DNA from: Hoylesella oralis ATCC 33269
Lineage (GTDB): Bacteria > Bacteroidota > Bacteroidia > Bacteroidales > Bacteroidaceae
Assembly: GCF_000185145.2 (NCBI RefSeq)
Contig: NZ_GL833119.1
Location: 62,001 to 126,000 of the forward strand
Direction of reading: 5' to 3'
Length of the DNA: 64,000 bases
The position numbers and the translations under genes were made by a program. The notes under the pieces are model-generated. The model worked only from the letters and a program-made list of their open reading frames with translations, searched no databases and was not told the origin of the DNA. Positions 56,810 to 64,000 of this stretch are shown in pieces (the stretch's first letter is position 1; each line of letters opens with the position of its first letter).

Positions 56810-57976
56810 CTATTTTCCGAGTTCGATACGGAACGTGGTTCCCTTGCCTGCTTCCGACATCTTAACGAAGATTTTACCGTGATGATATTCCTCAACGATG
56901 CGCTTTGCAAGGCTCAACCCCAAGCCCCATCCGCGCTTCTTGGTGGTGAAACCCGGGCGAAACACGTTGCGTAGGTCTTTCTTCCGGATGCCCTTACCCG
57001 TGTCCGTCACCTCAACAACGGCCTTGTCTTTGGCATCTTCCACACGCAGAGTGATCGTTCCGCCCTCGCCGCCCATAGCATCGACGGCATTCTTCGACAG
57101 GTTTTCGATCACCCACTCGAACAACGAAGCGTTCAACTTGATAACAACATCGTGGTCGGGCAGGTCTTTTATCATCCTTACAGCTTTCGATGTGCGGCGA
57201 TCCATATACTCCGCGACATGCTCTACCACCTCGTTCAAGTTCGACGGAACAGGCTCTGGCACCGATCCGATCTTAGAGAAACGATCGGCAATCAGCTGCA
57301 ATCGCTTCACATCTTTATCCATCTCGGGGATGAGTTTGTCGTGGGGATAGCTCTCTTTCAGTATCTCCGTCCATGCCATCAAGCTCGAAATAGGAGTGCC
57401 GAGTTGGTGTGCCGTTTCCTTCGAAAGGCCCACCCATACCTTGTTCTGTTCGGCTCTTTTGGAAGTAAGCAGGGCAAATATGGCCACTACAACAAAAATC
57501 ATAACCACTCCGAGCTGCACAAAAGGATAATAGGCAAGACGTTTAAGCATGAGAGACTCGTCGTAGCACACATCTATATAGTCGGCCTTGGGCCGGTTGC
57601 CGAGCATAATACGGATGCTACGGCCCGACTGTTTCATCCGCAGACCTATCATTGTGGCCTGTTGCAAACTATCGGCATAATTCTTGCCTGCCACGTTTAC
57701 GTTACGAAAGAACTGGGCATTACCGCCGGCATCCATCACGATAACGGGTATCGTATTGTTCTCATTGATTACCTTGAGCACTAATCTCATGTCGGTAGAC
57801 TCGTCGGCCATATTGAGTGTACGCATGGCCTCGGCCCACACTTCCATCTTATTGCGCTCCTCGACAGACAGGTCTCGAATGAGAAAATGAGACACCACAA
57901 GCGATGCCACAGCGATAATAACGGCTGCAAGCACCAAGAATATTTTTACTTGTCGGATGCGATCGGTCCATTGCAT
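56810..57976 (-). CDS. Membrane sensor histidine kinase
   Basis: 388 residues. Two membrane segments at about 11-30 and 151-171 frame a periplasmic sensor domain of some 120 residues. The H-box is KETAHQLGTPISSLMAW with His190. The ATPase has the N-box ENLSKNAVDAMG (291-302), G1 DTGKGI (325-330) and G2 GWGLGLSLAK (349-358). It would autophosphorylate and pass phosphate to a response regulator, but none is nearby. The start at 57976 gives a short cytoplasmic N-terminus before TM1; a longer frame to 58045 is less likely. Confidence 0.92.
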   Translation of the reverse strand: MQWTDRIRQVKIFLVLAAVIIAVASLVVSHFLIRDLSVEERNKMEVWAEAMRTLNMADESTDMRLVLKVINENNTIPVIVMDAGGNAQFFRNVNVAGKNYADSLQQATMIGLRMKQSGRSIRIMLGNRPKADYIDVCYDESLMLKRLAYYPFVQLGVVMIFVVVAIFALLTSKRAEQNKVWVGLSKETAHQLGTPISSLMAWTEILKESYPHDKLIPEMDKDVKRLQLIADRFSKIGSVPEPVPSNLNEVVEHVAEYMDRRTSKAVRMIKDLPDHDVVIKLNASLFEWVIENLSKNAVDAMGGEGGTITLRVEDAKDKAVVEVTDTGKGIRKKDLRNVFRPGFTTKKRGWGLGLSLAKRIVEEYHHGKIFVKMSEAGKGTTFRIELGK

Positions 57977-58133
57977 AACGTAAGAGAAACGTGCGAATAC
58001 GGAATATATTGTGTCTGCATGCAACGAGAGCGGATGCTCCCCCAAACGTTTTTCGTTTATTTATCATAGGGAATGCTTGCATGTTCCGAATATTTTGTCG
58101 ACATTTGCAGAAAGTAATGCTAAATCAAACGAT

Positions 58134-58967
58134 ATGGAAATCGACGTCAACACCCCTCTCGAGAACCCCAAACTTAAAGAACTGTTTGCCGAGTTCCGCA
58201 ATGCTGGCGGAAAAGCCAACGACAGCACGTGCGGCATTATGGAGGCTATTGCCGAGGAATTTGTGATGAATGCGCACTTTCTGTCGGTAATAGAGATGTC
58301 TAAAGAACCCGAAAAAACTGAGGGAAACCATGTGACGATACCCGCCGGAACCCATATCTCATACCTTATGGTTGGTCTTAACGAAAAGACTTTCTTCCCC
58401 ATCTTCATCGATTGGGAAGAGTTGTGGAAGTGGGAACACTTGCAGGGTAAGCATGTAAAAACACAGATATTGAGTTTCGACGACTACGCTTCGCTGGTGC
58501 TCGACGGCGATGCCGAGGGTGTTGTCATCAATCCTTTCAGCGACAATTATCCCATCGATCGAAAAATGATTGCCCGATGGAAAGAAATGAAAGAACTGAA
58601 ACTAACCGGACATACACAGCACACCGTGCAGGAAAATGAAAAAGTGCTTATAGGTACACCCAAGGACTATCCGCACAAACTGGTCGATGCCGTGGCCGAA
58701 TACGCCAAGACCGATCCGCGTATCAAAGCGCTTTGGTTGCAATGGCTAAGCCGAACGAGTGGAGACTCCTACCTGATTGTCGTGCGGTTCAAGGGCGAAC
58801 GTTCGTCGATATTCAAAGGAATAGGTGATGCAGGCTCCCCTTATCTCGACGGAAAATATTTAGATATGATCCCTTATAACGACGATTTCGGGCGTAGAGC
58901 TATTGATGGCGTGAAACCTTTCTACCGTAAAGAACAAAGTTTTTGGAACCGTCTGCTCGGCCGATAA
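58134..58967 (+). CDS. SseB-family protein
   Basis: 277 residues. The N-terminal half resembles the SseB domain (NPLENPKLKELF-like start, FPIFIDWEELWKWE, AEGVVINPFSDNYPI) and the C-terminal half the SseB C-terminal domain (YAKTDPRIKALWLQWL, YLIVVRFKGE). SseB of E. coli is linked to serine sensitivity; the molecular role is not established. The start at 58134 fits the family; an upstream in-frame ATG at 58011 lies in the divergent intergenic region. It is divergent from the histidine kinase gene and 55 bp before the SIMPL gene. Confidence 0.8.
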   Translation: MEIDVNTPLENPKLKELFAEFRNAGGKANDSTCGIMEAIAEEFVMNAHFLSVIEMSKEPEKTEGNHVTIPAGTHISYLMVGLNEKTFFPIFIDWEELWKWEHLQGKHVKTQILSFDDYASLVLDGDAEGVVINPFSDNYPIDRKMIARWKEMKELKLTGHTQHTVQENEKVLIGTPKDYPHKLVDAVAEYAKTDPRIKALWLQWLSRTSGDSYLIVVRFKGERSSIFKGIGDAGSPYLDGKYLDMIPYNDDFGRRAIDGVKPFYRKEQSFWNRLLGR

Positions 58968-59022
58968 TGCCGCAGGAAGCCTTTTATTCACATAAATTCA
59001 ACAACTTAAAACCATAACAATC

Positions 59023-59760
59023 ATGAACAAGAACAAAGTTATTGCTATTGCATTTGCAGGTATCGTAGTCATCATCAGTGCATGGCTGCTCGCCAAGGGA
59101 GTAACGAATTTCAGAGAAGAAAAAGCGAAAATCTATGTTACTGGCTTGGCCGAAAAACAAATTACCAGCGATCTGATCGTGTGGGATATATCGATTAGCG
59201 CTAACGGGAAAGACCGTAATACGGCTTTCAACGAATACAAGCGGGTGGCAAAAATCATGCGCAAATTCCTAACAAGCAGCGGAATTGCCGACACATGCAT
59301 ATCGACAAACAGCGTCGACCTTACGGAACTTACCAAAGAAATATACGATGCGAAAACAAAACATTATATTACCGTCAGCGATGGATATTCGGCATCACAG
59401 ACATTTACGGTAAGTTCGAAAGACATCGATACGGTAGAAAAGGTTTATCAAAATATCTCTGAACTCTACAACCAAGGTATCTCTTTTAGCAGCAGTTCAC
59501 CGCTCTATTACTATACCAAGCTGAATGAACTGAAGATGGAGATGCTTGAAAAGGCGAGCGCCAATGCCTATGAACGCGCACAGATTATCGCCAAAGGCAG
59601 CGATGCATCGGTAGGTAAGCTTATTTCATCATCGATGGGCGTCTTTCAAATCGTAGGTCTGAACAGCGACGAGGAATACAGTTGGGGCGGAACATTCAAC
59701 ACCTCGAGCAAAGAAAAGGTGGCCAGCATCACGCTAAAAACAGCCTACAAGATTGATTAA
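59023..59760 (+). CDS. SIMPL-domain (DUF541) protein
   Basis: 245 residues with an N-terminal membrane anchor (VIAIAFAGIVVIISAWLLA). The rest is a SIMPL domain: IYVTGLAEKQITSDLIVWDI, then TVSDGYSASQTFTV and SANAYERAQIIAKGSDA. SIMPL proteins occur in the periplasm or at the membrane and include the oxidative-stress-related YggE; biochemical function is not known. Probably co-transcribed with the SseB-like gene. Confidence 0.88.
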   Translation: MNKNKVIAIAFAGIVVIISAWLLAKGVTNFREEKAKIYVTGLAEKQITSDLIVWDISISANGKDRNTAFNEYKRVAKIMRKFLTSSGIADTCISTNSVDLTELTKEIYDAKTKHYITVSDGYSASQTFTVSSKDIDTVEKVYQNISELYNQGISFSSSSPLYYYTKLNELKMEMLEKASANAYERAQIIAKGSDASVGKLISSSMGVFQIVGLNSDEEYSWGGTFNTSSKEKVASITLKTAYKID

Positions 59761-59942
59761 CACACTCCCCGTTCAATATAAAGCAAAAAAATTAGAAAGA
59801 CATGCGAACCTGACAAATTGAAAACAACGTTATTGAACTTGGATTACAATATCCCGATATCACTCGACTACAATATCTATTGCTGACTTATCAACTCTAT
59901 TAATGATAAGTTTCGGGTATAAAGAGGAAGAATACAATTAAA

Positions 59943-59985
59943 TAAAAAAGCGGGCATGCCGATGTTTCGACATGCCCGCTTGTAT
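59943..59985 (-). terminator. Terminator of tsf
   Basis: 11-bp stem aagcgggcatg / catgcccgctt (59948-59958 and 59971-59981). Minus-strand T run on the left, weaker T run on the right, so it may also end the SIMPL transcript. Confidence 0.8.
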
Positions 59986-60006
59986 TTTATATCTCCCCAT
60001 AAAGGA

Positions 60007-60999
60007 TTATTCAGCACGCAACGTAAAGCGCTTGAAAGCGATTACAGTGAGATCCTTGCCGGTTTGTTTCAGATATTCGGAAACGGTAACTTTAGAGTCT
60101 CCGATAAATTCTTGGTTCACCAAACAGTTCTCTTTGTAGAACTTAGCCATACGACCGTTGGCGATATTCTGAATCATTTGTTCGGGAAGATTGGCAGACT
60201 TTTGCTCTGCAGTCTCTTTCTTCAGCGTGCGGATGGCTTCTGCATCGGCCTCCGTAATGTTTCCTTTGCGGATTCCTTCTTCAAGATGTTCCTCGCTTTC
60301 CGCAATATAAGCGTTGTATCCAGCCTTCTTGATGGCAGCTGCAACGGCTTTCTCTATCTGTTCTTCTTTCGTTTTCTGTACCGCAACGGCAAATTCTTCC
60401 TCCTTTACTTTAGCAGGAACAGACGCCTCATCCAGAGCTACAGGGTTCATTGCTGCAACTTGCATGGCCACTTGATGCCCCTGTTCTTCAGCAGGAGCAG
60501 AGAGTTGAACCATCGTACAGAGCATGTTGCGGTTCATATGATTGTAACAATAGATATTATCTCCCTCAAGATAATTGTACCCATCGAGCTCCATCTTCTC
60601 ACCTGTAATGCCCGAACGAAGCTTTACAGCGTCGGCAACCTTGGTGCCATCGGCAAGCGTAAGTTCCTTTACTTCGTCGAGACTCTTAGCTTTAACGGCG
60701 AGAGCTGCATCGAGTATGTCTTGTGTAAGTTTGATGTAATCCGCACCATTAGCCACAAAATCGGTTTCACACTTCAATGCAATCATTGCACCAAAGCCAT
60801 TCTTGTAGTCTACAAGTACACAACCGTTCGAAGTCTCACGGTCGGAACGCTTTGCTGCAATAGCCAATCCGCGTTCACGAACGAGTTCGATTGCCTTTTC
60901 TATATTACCATCAGCCTCGGTAAGTGCTTTCTTGCAGTCTGCCAAACCGGCACCTGTAAGCTTACGGAGTTTCTGTATTTCAGCGATTGAAACAGCCAT
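60007..60999 (-). CDS. tsf: Translation elongation factor Ts
   Basis: 330 residues. Starts with the UBA-like domain (IAEIQKLRKLTGAGLADCKKAL) and then the EF-Tu contact motif in FGAMIALKCETDFVA. It recharges EF-Tu with GTP. It follows rpsB in the usual order, but a hairpin with a T run (61041-61106) lies between them. Ends before a strong terminator. Confidence 0.97.
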   Translation of the reverse strand: MAVSIAEIQKLRKLTGAGLADCKKALTEADGNIEKAIELVRERGLAIAAKRSDRETSNGCVLVDYKNGFGAMIALKCETDFVANGADYIKLTQDILDAALAVKAKSLDEVKELTLADGTKVADAVKLRSGITGEKMELDGYNYLEGDNIYCYNHMNRNMLCTMVQLSAPAEEQGHQVAMQVAAMNPVALDEASVPAKVKEEEFAVAVQKTKEEQIEKAVAAAIKKAGYNAYIAESEEHLEEGIRKGNITEADAEAIRTLKKETAEQKSANLPEQMIQNIANGRMAKFYKENCLVNQEFIGDSKVTVSEYLKQTGKDLTVIAFKRFTLRAE

Positions 61000-61040
61000 A
61001 ATGTATATTCCTTTTTATTGTTTAAATTTGATTATTTGAT

Positions 61041-61106
61041 AGAAAATAAAAACAGGGATTACAGACAAACGATTGATGAAACCACTAATCGCTGTCTCAT
61101 AATCCC
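61041..61106 (-). terminator. Terminator-like hairpin between rpsB and tsf
   Basis: Three stacked stems: gggatta/taatccc (61055-61061 and 61100-61106), agaca/tgtct and cgatt/aatcg. On the minus strand it is followed by TGTTTTTATTTTC. It should reduce tsf transcription relative to rpsB. Confidence 0.65.
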
Positions 61107-61121
61107 CATTCTATACTTATA

Positions 61122-62003
61122 TTATTCTGCAGCAGGAGCTTCGTCCTCTACAACTTCTGTCTTTACTTCTGCCTCGTCCTCTGCTTTAACTTCGGTCTTA
61201 GCTTCTGTTTCTGGAGCATCTTCCTTGTCTTTACGAGCTTTACGAGCACGTTTTGATTTAGTATCAGCAACTTCTTCTGCCTGTTCTGAAGCTGCTTTTT
61301 CGTCGGCTTTCTCCACTTTACGTTCTTCAAGACCTTCCGCAATTGCCTGACAACAAGCGGTAAGAATAGCATCTACGCTATCTTTAGCATCGTCGTTTGC
61401 GGGAATAACGAAGTCGACATTGTTAGGATCGGAATTGGTATCTACCATTGCAAATACCGGAATACCTAAACGATTAGCCTCCTTAACAGCGATAGCCTCT
61501 TTCATAACGTCCACTACGAACAGTGCCGAAGGCAAACGAGTAAGGTCTGCAATAGAACCAAGGTTCTTCTCCAACTTAGCACGTTGACGTGTAATCTGAA
61601 GCAATTCGCGCTTTGAAAGGTTGGCAAACGTACCATCACTCATCAGTTTATCAATGTTCGTCATTTTTTTGACTGCCTTACGAATTGTGGGAAAGTTGGT
61701 GAGCATACCGCCCGGCCAGCGTTCAATCACGTATGGCATGTTAACAGAAGCAGCCTTATCAGCCACAATATCCTTAGCTTGTTTTTTAGTAGCGACGAAC
61801 AATATCTTCTTTCCAGACTTGGCAATCTGCTTTAATGCCTCCGCTGCCTCGTCTACCTTAGCCACGGTTTTGTTCAGATCGATGATATGAATGCCATTAC
61901 GCTCCATAAATATATAAGGAGCCATGGCGGGATTCCACTTGCGGCGAAGGTGTCCGAAATGGCATCCTGCCTGCAGTAATTGGTCAAAATTTGTTCTTGA
62001 CAT
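61122..62003 (-). CDS. rpsB: 30S ribosomal protein S2
   Basis: 293 residues. The core is standard uS2 (LLQAGCHFGHLRRKWNPAMA; IHIIDLNKTVAKVDEA; LPSALFVVDVMKEAIAVKEA; VDTNSDPNNVDFVIPANDDA). After about residue 225 an acidic and lysine-rich tail of some 65 residues follows (ADEKAASEQAEEVADTKSKR and Glu/Ala-rich end). Such tails occur in some Bacteroidetes S2 proteins. It heads the rpsB-tsf pair. Confidence 0.97.
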   Translation of the reverse strand: MSRTNFDQLLQAGCHFGHLRRKWNPAMAPYIFMERNGIHIIDLNKTVAKVDEAAEALKQIAKSGKKILFVATKKQAKDIVADKAASVNMPYVIERWPGGMLTNFPTIRKAVKKMTNIDKLMSDGTFANLSKRELLQITRQRAKLEKNLGSIADLTRLPSALFVVDVMKEAIAVKEANRLGIPVFAMVDTNSDPNNVDFVIPANDDAKDSVDAILTACCQAIAEGLEERKVEKADEKAASEQAEEVADTKSKRARKARKDKEDAPETEAKTEVKAEDEAEVKTEVVEDEAPAAE

Positions 62004-62205
62004 TGTCTTTTTTCTTGTTTAATGTTTACTTTCTTTTTGAATTCTTTTTAGAATCAGCCCGCAGGTAATCATACAGACGAGATTAACGCCAAACGAGTCC
62101 GGCAGGTTTAGATACTAAACTGTTCAGTAAAATCGGGCATCTACAATCGGTAATGGGGATAAAAATTTCATCCCTACCGCTATCGATTGTAAATCTTCGA
62201 TCGTA
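62004..62205 (-). promoter_or_regulatory. Structured intergenic leader between rpsI and rpsB
   Basis: A hairpin with arms tacaatcg (62142-62149) and cgattgta (62184-62191) lies just after rpsI, followed by about 130 nt of pairing-rich sequence before rpsB. It could be an rpsI terminator/attenuator plus an S2 autoregulatory leader; neither is proven. Confidence 0.4.
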
Positions 62206-62592
62206 TTAACGCTTACTGAACTGGAAGCGACGACGAGCTTTAGGACGGCCCGGTTTCTTACGTTCAACGGCACGAGAGTCGCGTGTGAGGAAACCGTGAT
62301 CTTTCAAATTCTTCTTGTCTTCCGCATTTACTTTTACGAGGGCGCGAGCAATAGCGAGGCGTAAAGCCTGACTCTGACCGGTAAATCCGCCACCGTCAAG
62401 GTTAGCCTTAATATCATATTTTCCCTCTACATCGAGAAGCTGCAGTGGTTGTTTCACCACATACTGCAGGATGGCAGACGGGAAGAACGTTTCTAAATCT
62501 CTTTTATTGATAGTGATCTTACCTGTACCTTCCGAAAGGTAAACACGAGCTATAGCACTCTTACGGCGACCAATTGCATTTATTACTTCCAT
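62206..62592 (-). CDS. rpsI: 30S ribosomal protein S9
   Basis: 128 residues, uS9: MEVINAIGRRKSAIARVYL, the GGGFTGQSQALRLAIARAL core and the basic C-terminal tail ending RRRFQFSKR, which reaches the P site. It follows rplM by 9 bp, the universal L13-S9 pair. Confidence 0.98.
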   Translation of the reverse strand: MEVINAIGRRKSAIARVYLSEGTGKITINKRDLETFFPSAILQYVVKQPLQLLDVEGKYDIKANLDGGGFTGQSQALRLAIARALVKVNAEDKKNLKDHGFLTRDSRAVERKKPGRPKARRRFQFSKR

Positions 62593-62601
62593 TTCTACGA
62601 T

Positions 62602-63063
62602 TTATTTATACTGGTTAATATCGATTGTTTTCGGCTTCTGAGCCGCTTTATTGTGCTCTGTGCCTTCAAACACATACAGATTATCTACCAAAGAACGACC
62701 GAGAGGACCTTTGGGTAACATGCCTTTAACGGCATGACGAAGTATCTTCTCTACACCATTCTTGGTCTTACGAAGTTCTTCCGGTGTGTCGAAACGCTGC
62801 CCACCGGGGTAACCAGTATAATGGGTATAAACCTTATCTGTTTCTTTTTTGCCGGTAAATCTCACCTTAGCGGCATTGATAATGATTACGTTGTCTCCAC
62901 AATCTACGTGGGGTGTGAAGTTCGGTTTGTACTTTCCGCGAAGCAACTTGGCAACTTTAGAGCAGAGACGACCTACAATCTGGTCGGTAGCATCGATAAC
63001 CACCCACTCCTTCTTTACCGTTTCTTTGTTAGCAGAAATGGTTTTGAAACTTAAAGTGTTCAT
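62602..63063 (-). CDS. rplM: 50S ribosomal protein L13
   Basis: 153 residues, uL13: VKKEWVVIDATDQIVGRLCS, GDNVIIINAAKVRFTGKK, then VEKILRHAVKGMLPKGPLGR. It begins the rplM-rpsI operon. The gene is preceded by a leader of about 140 nt with a consensus -7 element at 63210-63217. Confidence 0.98.
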   Translation of the reverse strand: MNTLSFKTISANKETVKKEWVVIDATDQIVGRLCSKVAKLLRGKYKPNFTPHVDCGDNVIIINAAKVRFTGKKETDKVYTHYTGYPGGQRFDTPEELRKTKNGVEKILRHAVKGMLPKGPLGRSLVDNLYVFEGTEHNKAAQKPKTIDINQYK

Positions 63064-63203
63064 TTTAAAATTTAAATTTACTACTAAAAAACGTTTTTAA
63101 TCTTATACTTGTACGAGCGATTCCCTAACCGCAACACTCGGCCAAAAGTACTGCTATTAACACGTCCGCACAGGGGACTCTAAGTTCATCCCCGAAAATA
63201 ATC
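63064..63203 (-). promoter_or_regulatory. Structured 5' leader of rplM-rpsI (candidate L13 leader)
   Basis: The transcript from about 63203 has a hairpin GGGGA...TCCCC near its start and a second paired region around GGCCGAG and CTCG, then an A/T-rich run to the ATG. Cis-regulatory L13 leaders have been described for Bacteroidia; a match to that model is plausible but untested. Confidence 0.5.
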
Positions 63204-63209
63204 GGTCTG

Positions 63210-63217
63210 CAAAAGTA
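63210..63217 (-). promoter_or_regulatory. -7 element of rplM-rpsI
   Basis: TACTTTTG on the minus strand, about 147 bp from the rplM start. Confidence 0.55.
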
Positions 63218-63790
63218 CGTATATTTTTCAGATTAGAGTACTGTATAAGATACGCTTAAAACCAATTTTATAAATAATTAACCATTTTAACGTCGTTAAA
63301 CTACCGTGTTATATGGATAACATTTCCTAACAACGAACTGTTTTATACCCTGATATGTTGTGCAAAATGTAAGAAACGGGCTACATCCTCGGCTCAATGT
63401 TCGTAGAAAGAATTTTTATTACGCAACTTAAATGTTAGGTTTGCATCTTTCACCAATATCTGCACATGCCTGTCATGCCGCGATATTCTTATACTGTTGA
63501 TACCTTTCACCAGCAATTATTCCATGATTTACTCGTATTCTTTGTCAGACCTAATCGATCGGAGAAAGGATTGAATATAAAAAGCCTTACATACTTCACA
63601 CCTTCGAAAACCACATTTATTCTTCATTCTACGATAAGGTATATTTTGTACAACCATACTGTGCGGTCAATACAAATTAGGTGTACACTCTTTATTTAAT
63701 AGGAATAAGGCAAGTAAGAGATATGTTTATAAGCCACATCTTATTATTGTAAAAACTACAAAAATATTTTTCCCGTCGAACAAAATTACT
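63218..63790. other. Intergenic DNA without a supported gene
   Basis: About 570 A/T-rich bp between divergent units. A 77-codon plus-strand frame (63466-63699) has no recognised domain, promoter or composition and is not called. Confidence 0.45.
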
Positions 63791-63798
63791 TATCTTTG
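63791..63798 (+). promoter_or_regulatory. -7 element of the cobalamin riboswitch transcript
   Basis: TATCTTTG fits the consensus; TTTT lies 20 bp upstream at the -33 position. The start would be near 63805, just before the riboswitch. Confidence 0.6.
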
Positions 63799-63802
63799 TT
63801 CC

Positions 63803-64000
63803 TGAATTGGTTTGCGAGAGTCGGTATCTTACGCCGCAATTAAAAGGGAACGGGGTGTAAATCCCCGACAGTCCCGCTGCTGTGAAGCTCTTTATGTATA
63901 TTCCAACACAAGGAACGCCACTGCATATCACAACAACACACAAAGAAGATATGTGGGAAGGCAGGAACATACAGGAGTAAGTCAGAATACCTGCCATTCA
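63803..64000 (+). promoter_or_regulatory. Cobalamin (B12) riboswitch
   Basis: The conserved core is clear: aaaagggaa followed by cggggtgtaaatccccgaca, then gtcccgctgctgtgaa, a ccactg element, gggaaggc and the B12-box-like gtcagaatacctgcc (63981-63995). The riboswitch binds adenosyl- or other cobalamins and lowers expression of the downstream gene. That gene starts beyond the window; in this phylum it is often a TonB-dependent receptor of the BtuB type or another corrinoid gene. The expression-platform hairpin is probably cut off. Confidence 0.95.

Noticed and set aside
59956..60990. 344-codon plus-strand frame opposite tsf
   Set aside because: Antisense shadow of EF-Ts with no signal or domain of its own.
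63466..63699. 77-codon plus-strand frame in the right intergenic region
   Set aside because: A/T-rich, no -7 element, no recognisable features.

Overview
The window looks like a chromosomal segment of a Bacteroidales-type Bacteroidota. The evidence is PorU and PorV of the type IX secretion system, two SusC/SusD pairs, many lipoproteins with a Cys-terminated signal peptide, and the Bacteroidetes promoter form (TAnnTTTG at -7, often TTTG at -33) instead of a sigma70 box. No insertion sequence, phage, CRISPR array or plasmid gene was seen. Species cannot be fixed from the sequence alone.

Layout. 1-5763 (minus): a fumarylacetoacetate-hydrolase-family enzyme, porU, porV and the cut 5' end of ispF. 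6212-14682 (plus): a five-gene glycan-uptake-like operon (IPT/NHL lipoprotein, SusC, SusD, DUF1735-like lipoprotein, Ig-like/CBM6 lipoprotein) with no degrading enzyme. 14683-15456: intergenic DNA holding the operon terminator and, on the minus strand, an unannotated candidate small transcription unit of about 200 nt with a 14-codon ORF. 15457-17513: two glycosyltransferases. 17872-20087: two identical tRNA-Val(UAC) genes flanking an ACT-domain gene and a phenylacetate-CoA ligase gene. 20220-22630: trpS converging on an OmpA-family gene.

22798-31044 (minus) is a likely operon: guaB, two parvulin-type chaperones, an OstA-like protein, a 98-residue membrane protein and mutL, the last four coupled by ATGA overlaps. 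31135-39732 (minus) has a PepSY membrane protein, recQ, clpX, clpP, tig and lptB. 40012-44759 is a second SusC/SusD pair. 45308-47001 (plus) is mlaE-mlaF. 47074-51927 (minus) is the yceD-rpmF-fabH, era, der group plus a small lipoprotein. 52079-55580 (minus) is an aldo/keto reductase, a small alpha/beta-barrel protein, a DJ-1/PfpI protein and an exported ABM-amidohydrolase fusion. 55995-59760 has an unknown lipoprotein, an orphan histidine kinase, an SseB-like gene and a SIMPL-domain gene. 60007-63063 (minus) is rplM-rpsI-rpsB-tsf. The window ends in a plus-strand cobalamin riboswitch whose gene lies outside.

Much of the window serves the cell envelope: T9SS sorting, LPS transport (LptB, OstA-like), outer-membrane chaperones (SurA-like), lipid asymmetry (MlaE/F), OmpA and TonB-dependent uptake. 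Translation and protein-quality genes (trpS, rplM, rpsI, rpsB, tsf, tig, clpP, clpX) are interspersed. The least explained items are the small minus-strand transcript near 14.9 kb, the enzyme-less uptake operon, the near-leaderless promoters at 5.77 and 51.94 kb, the 22-bp tandem repeat after era and the exported ABM-amidohydrolase fusion.
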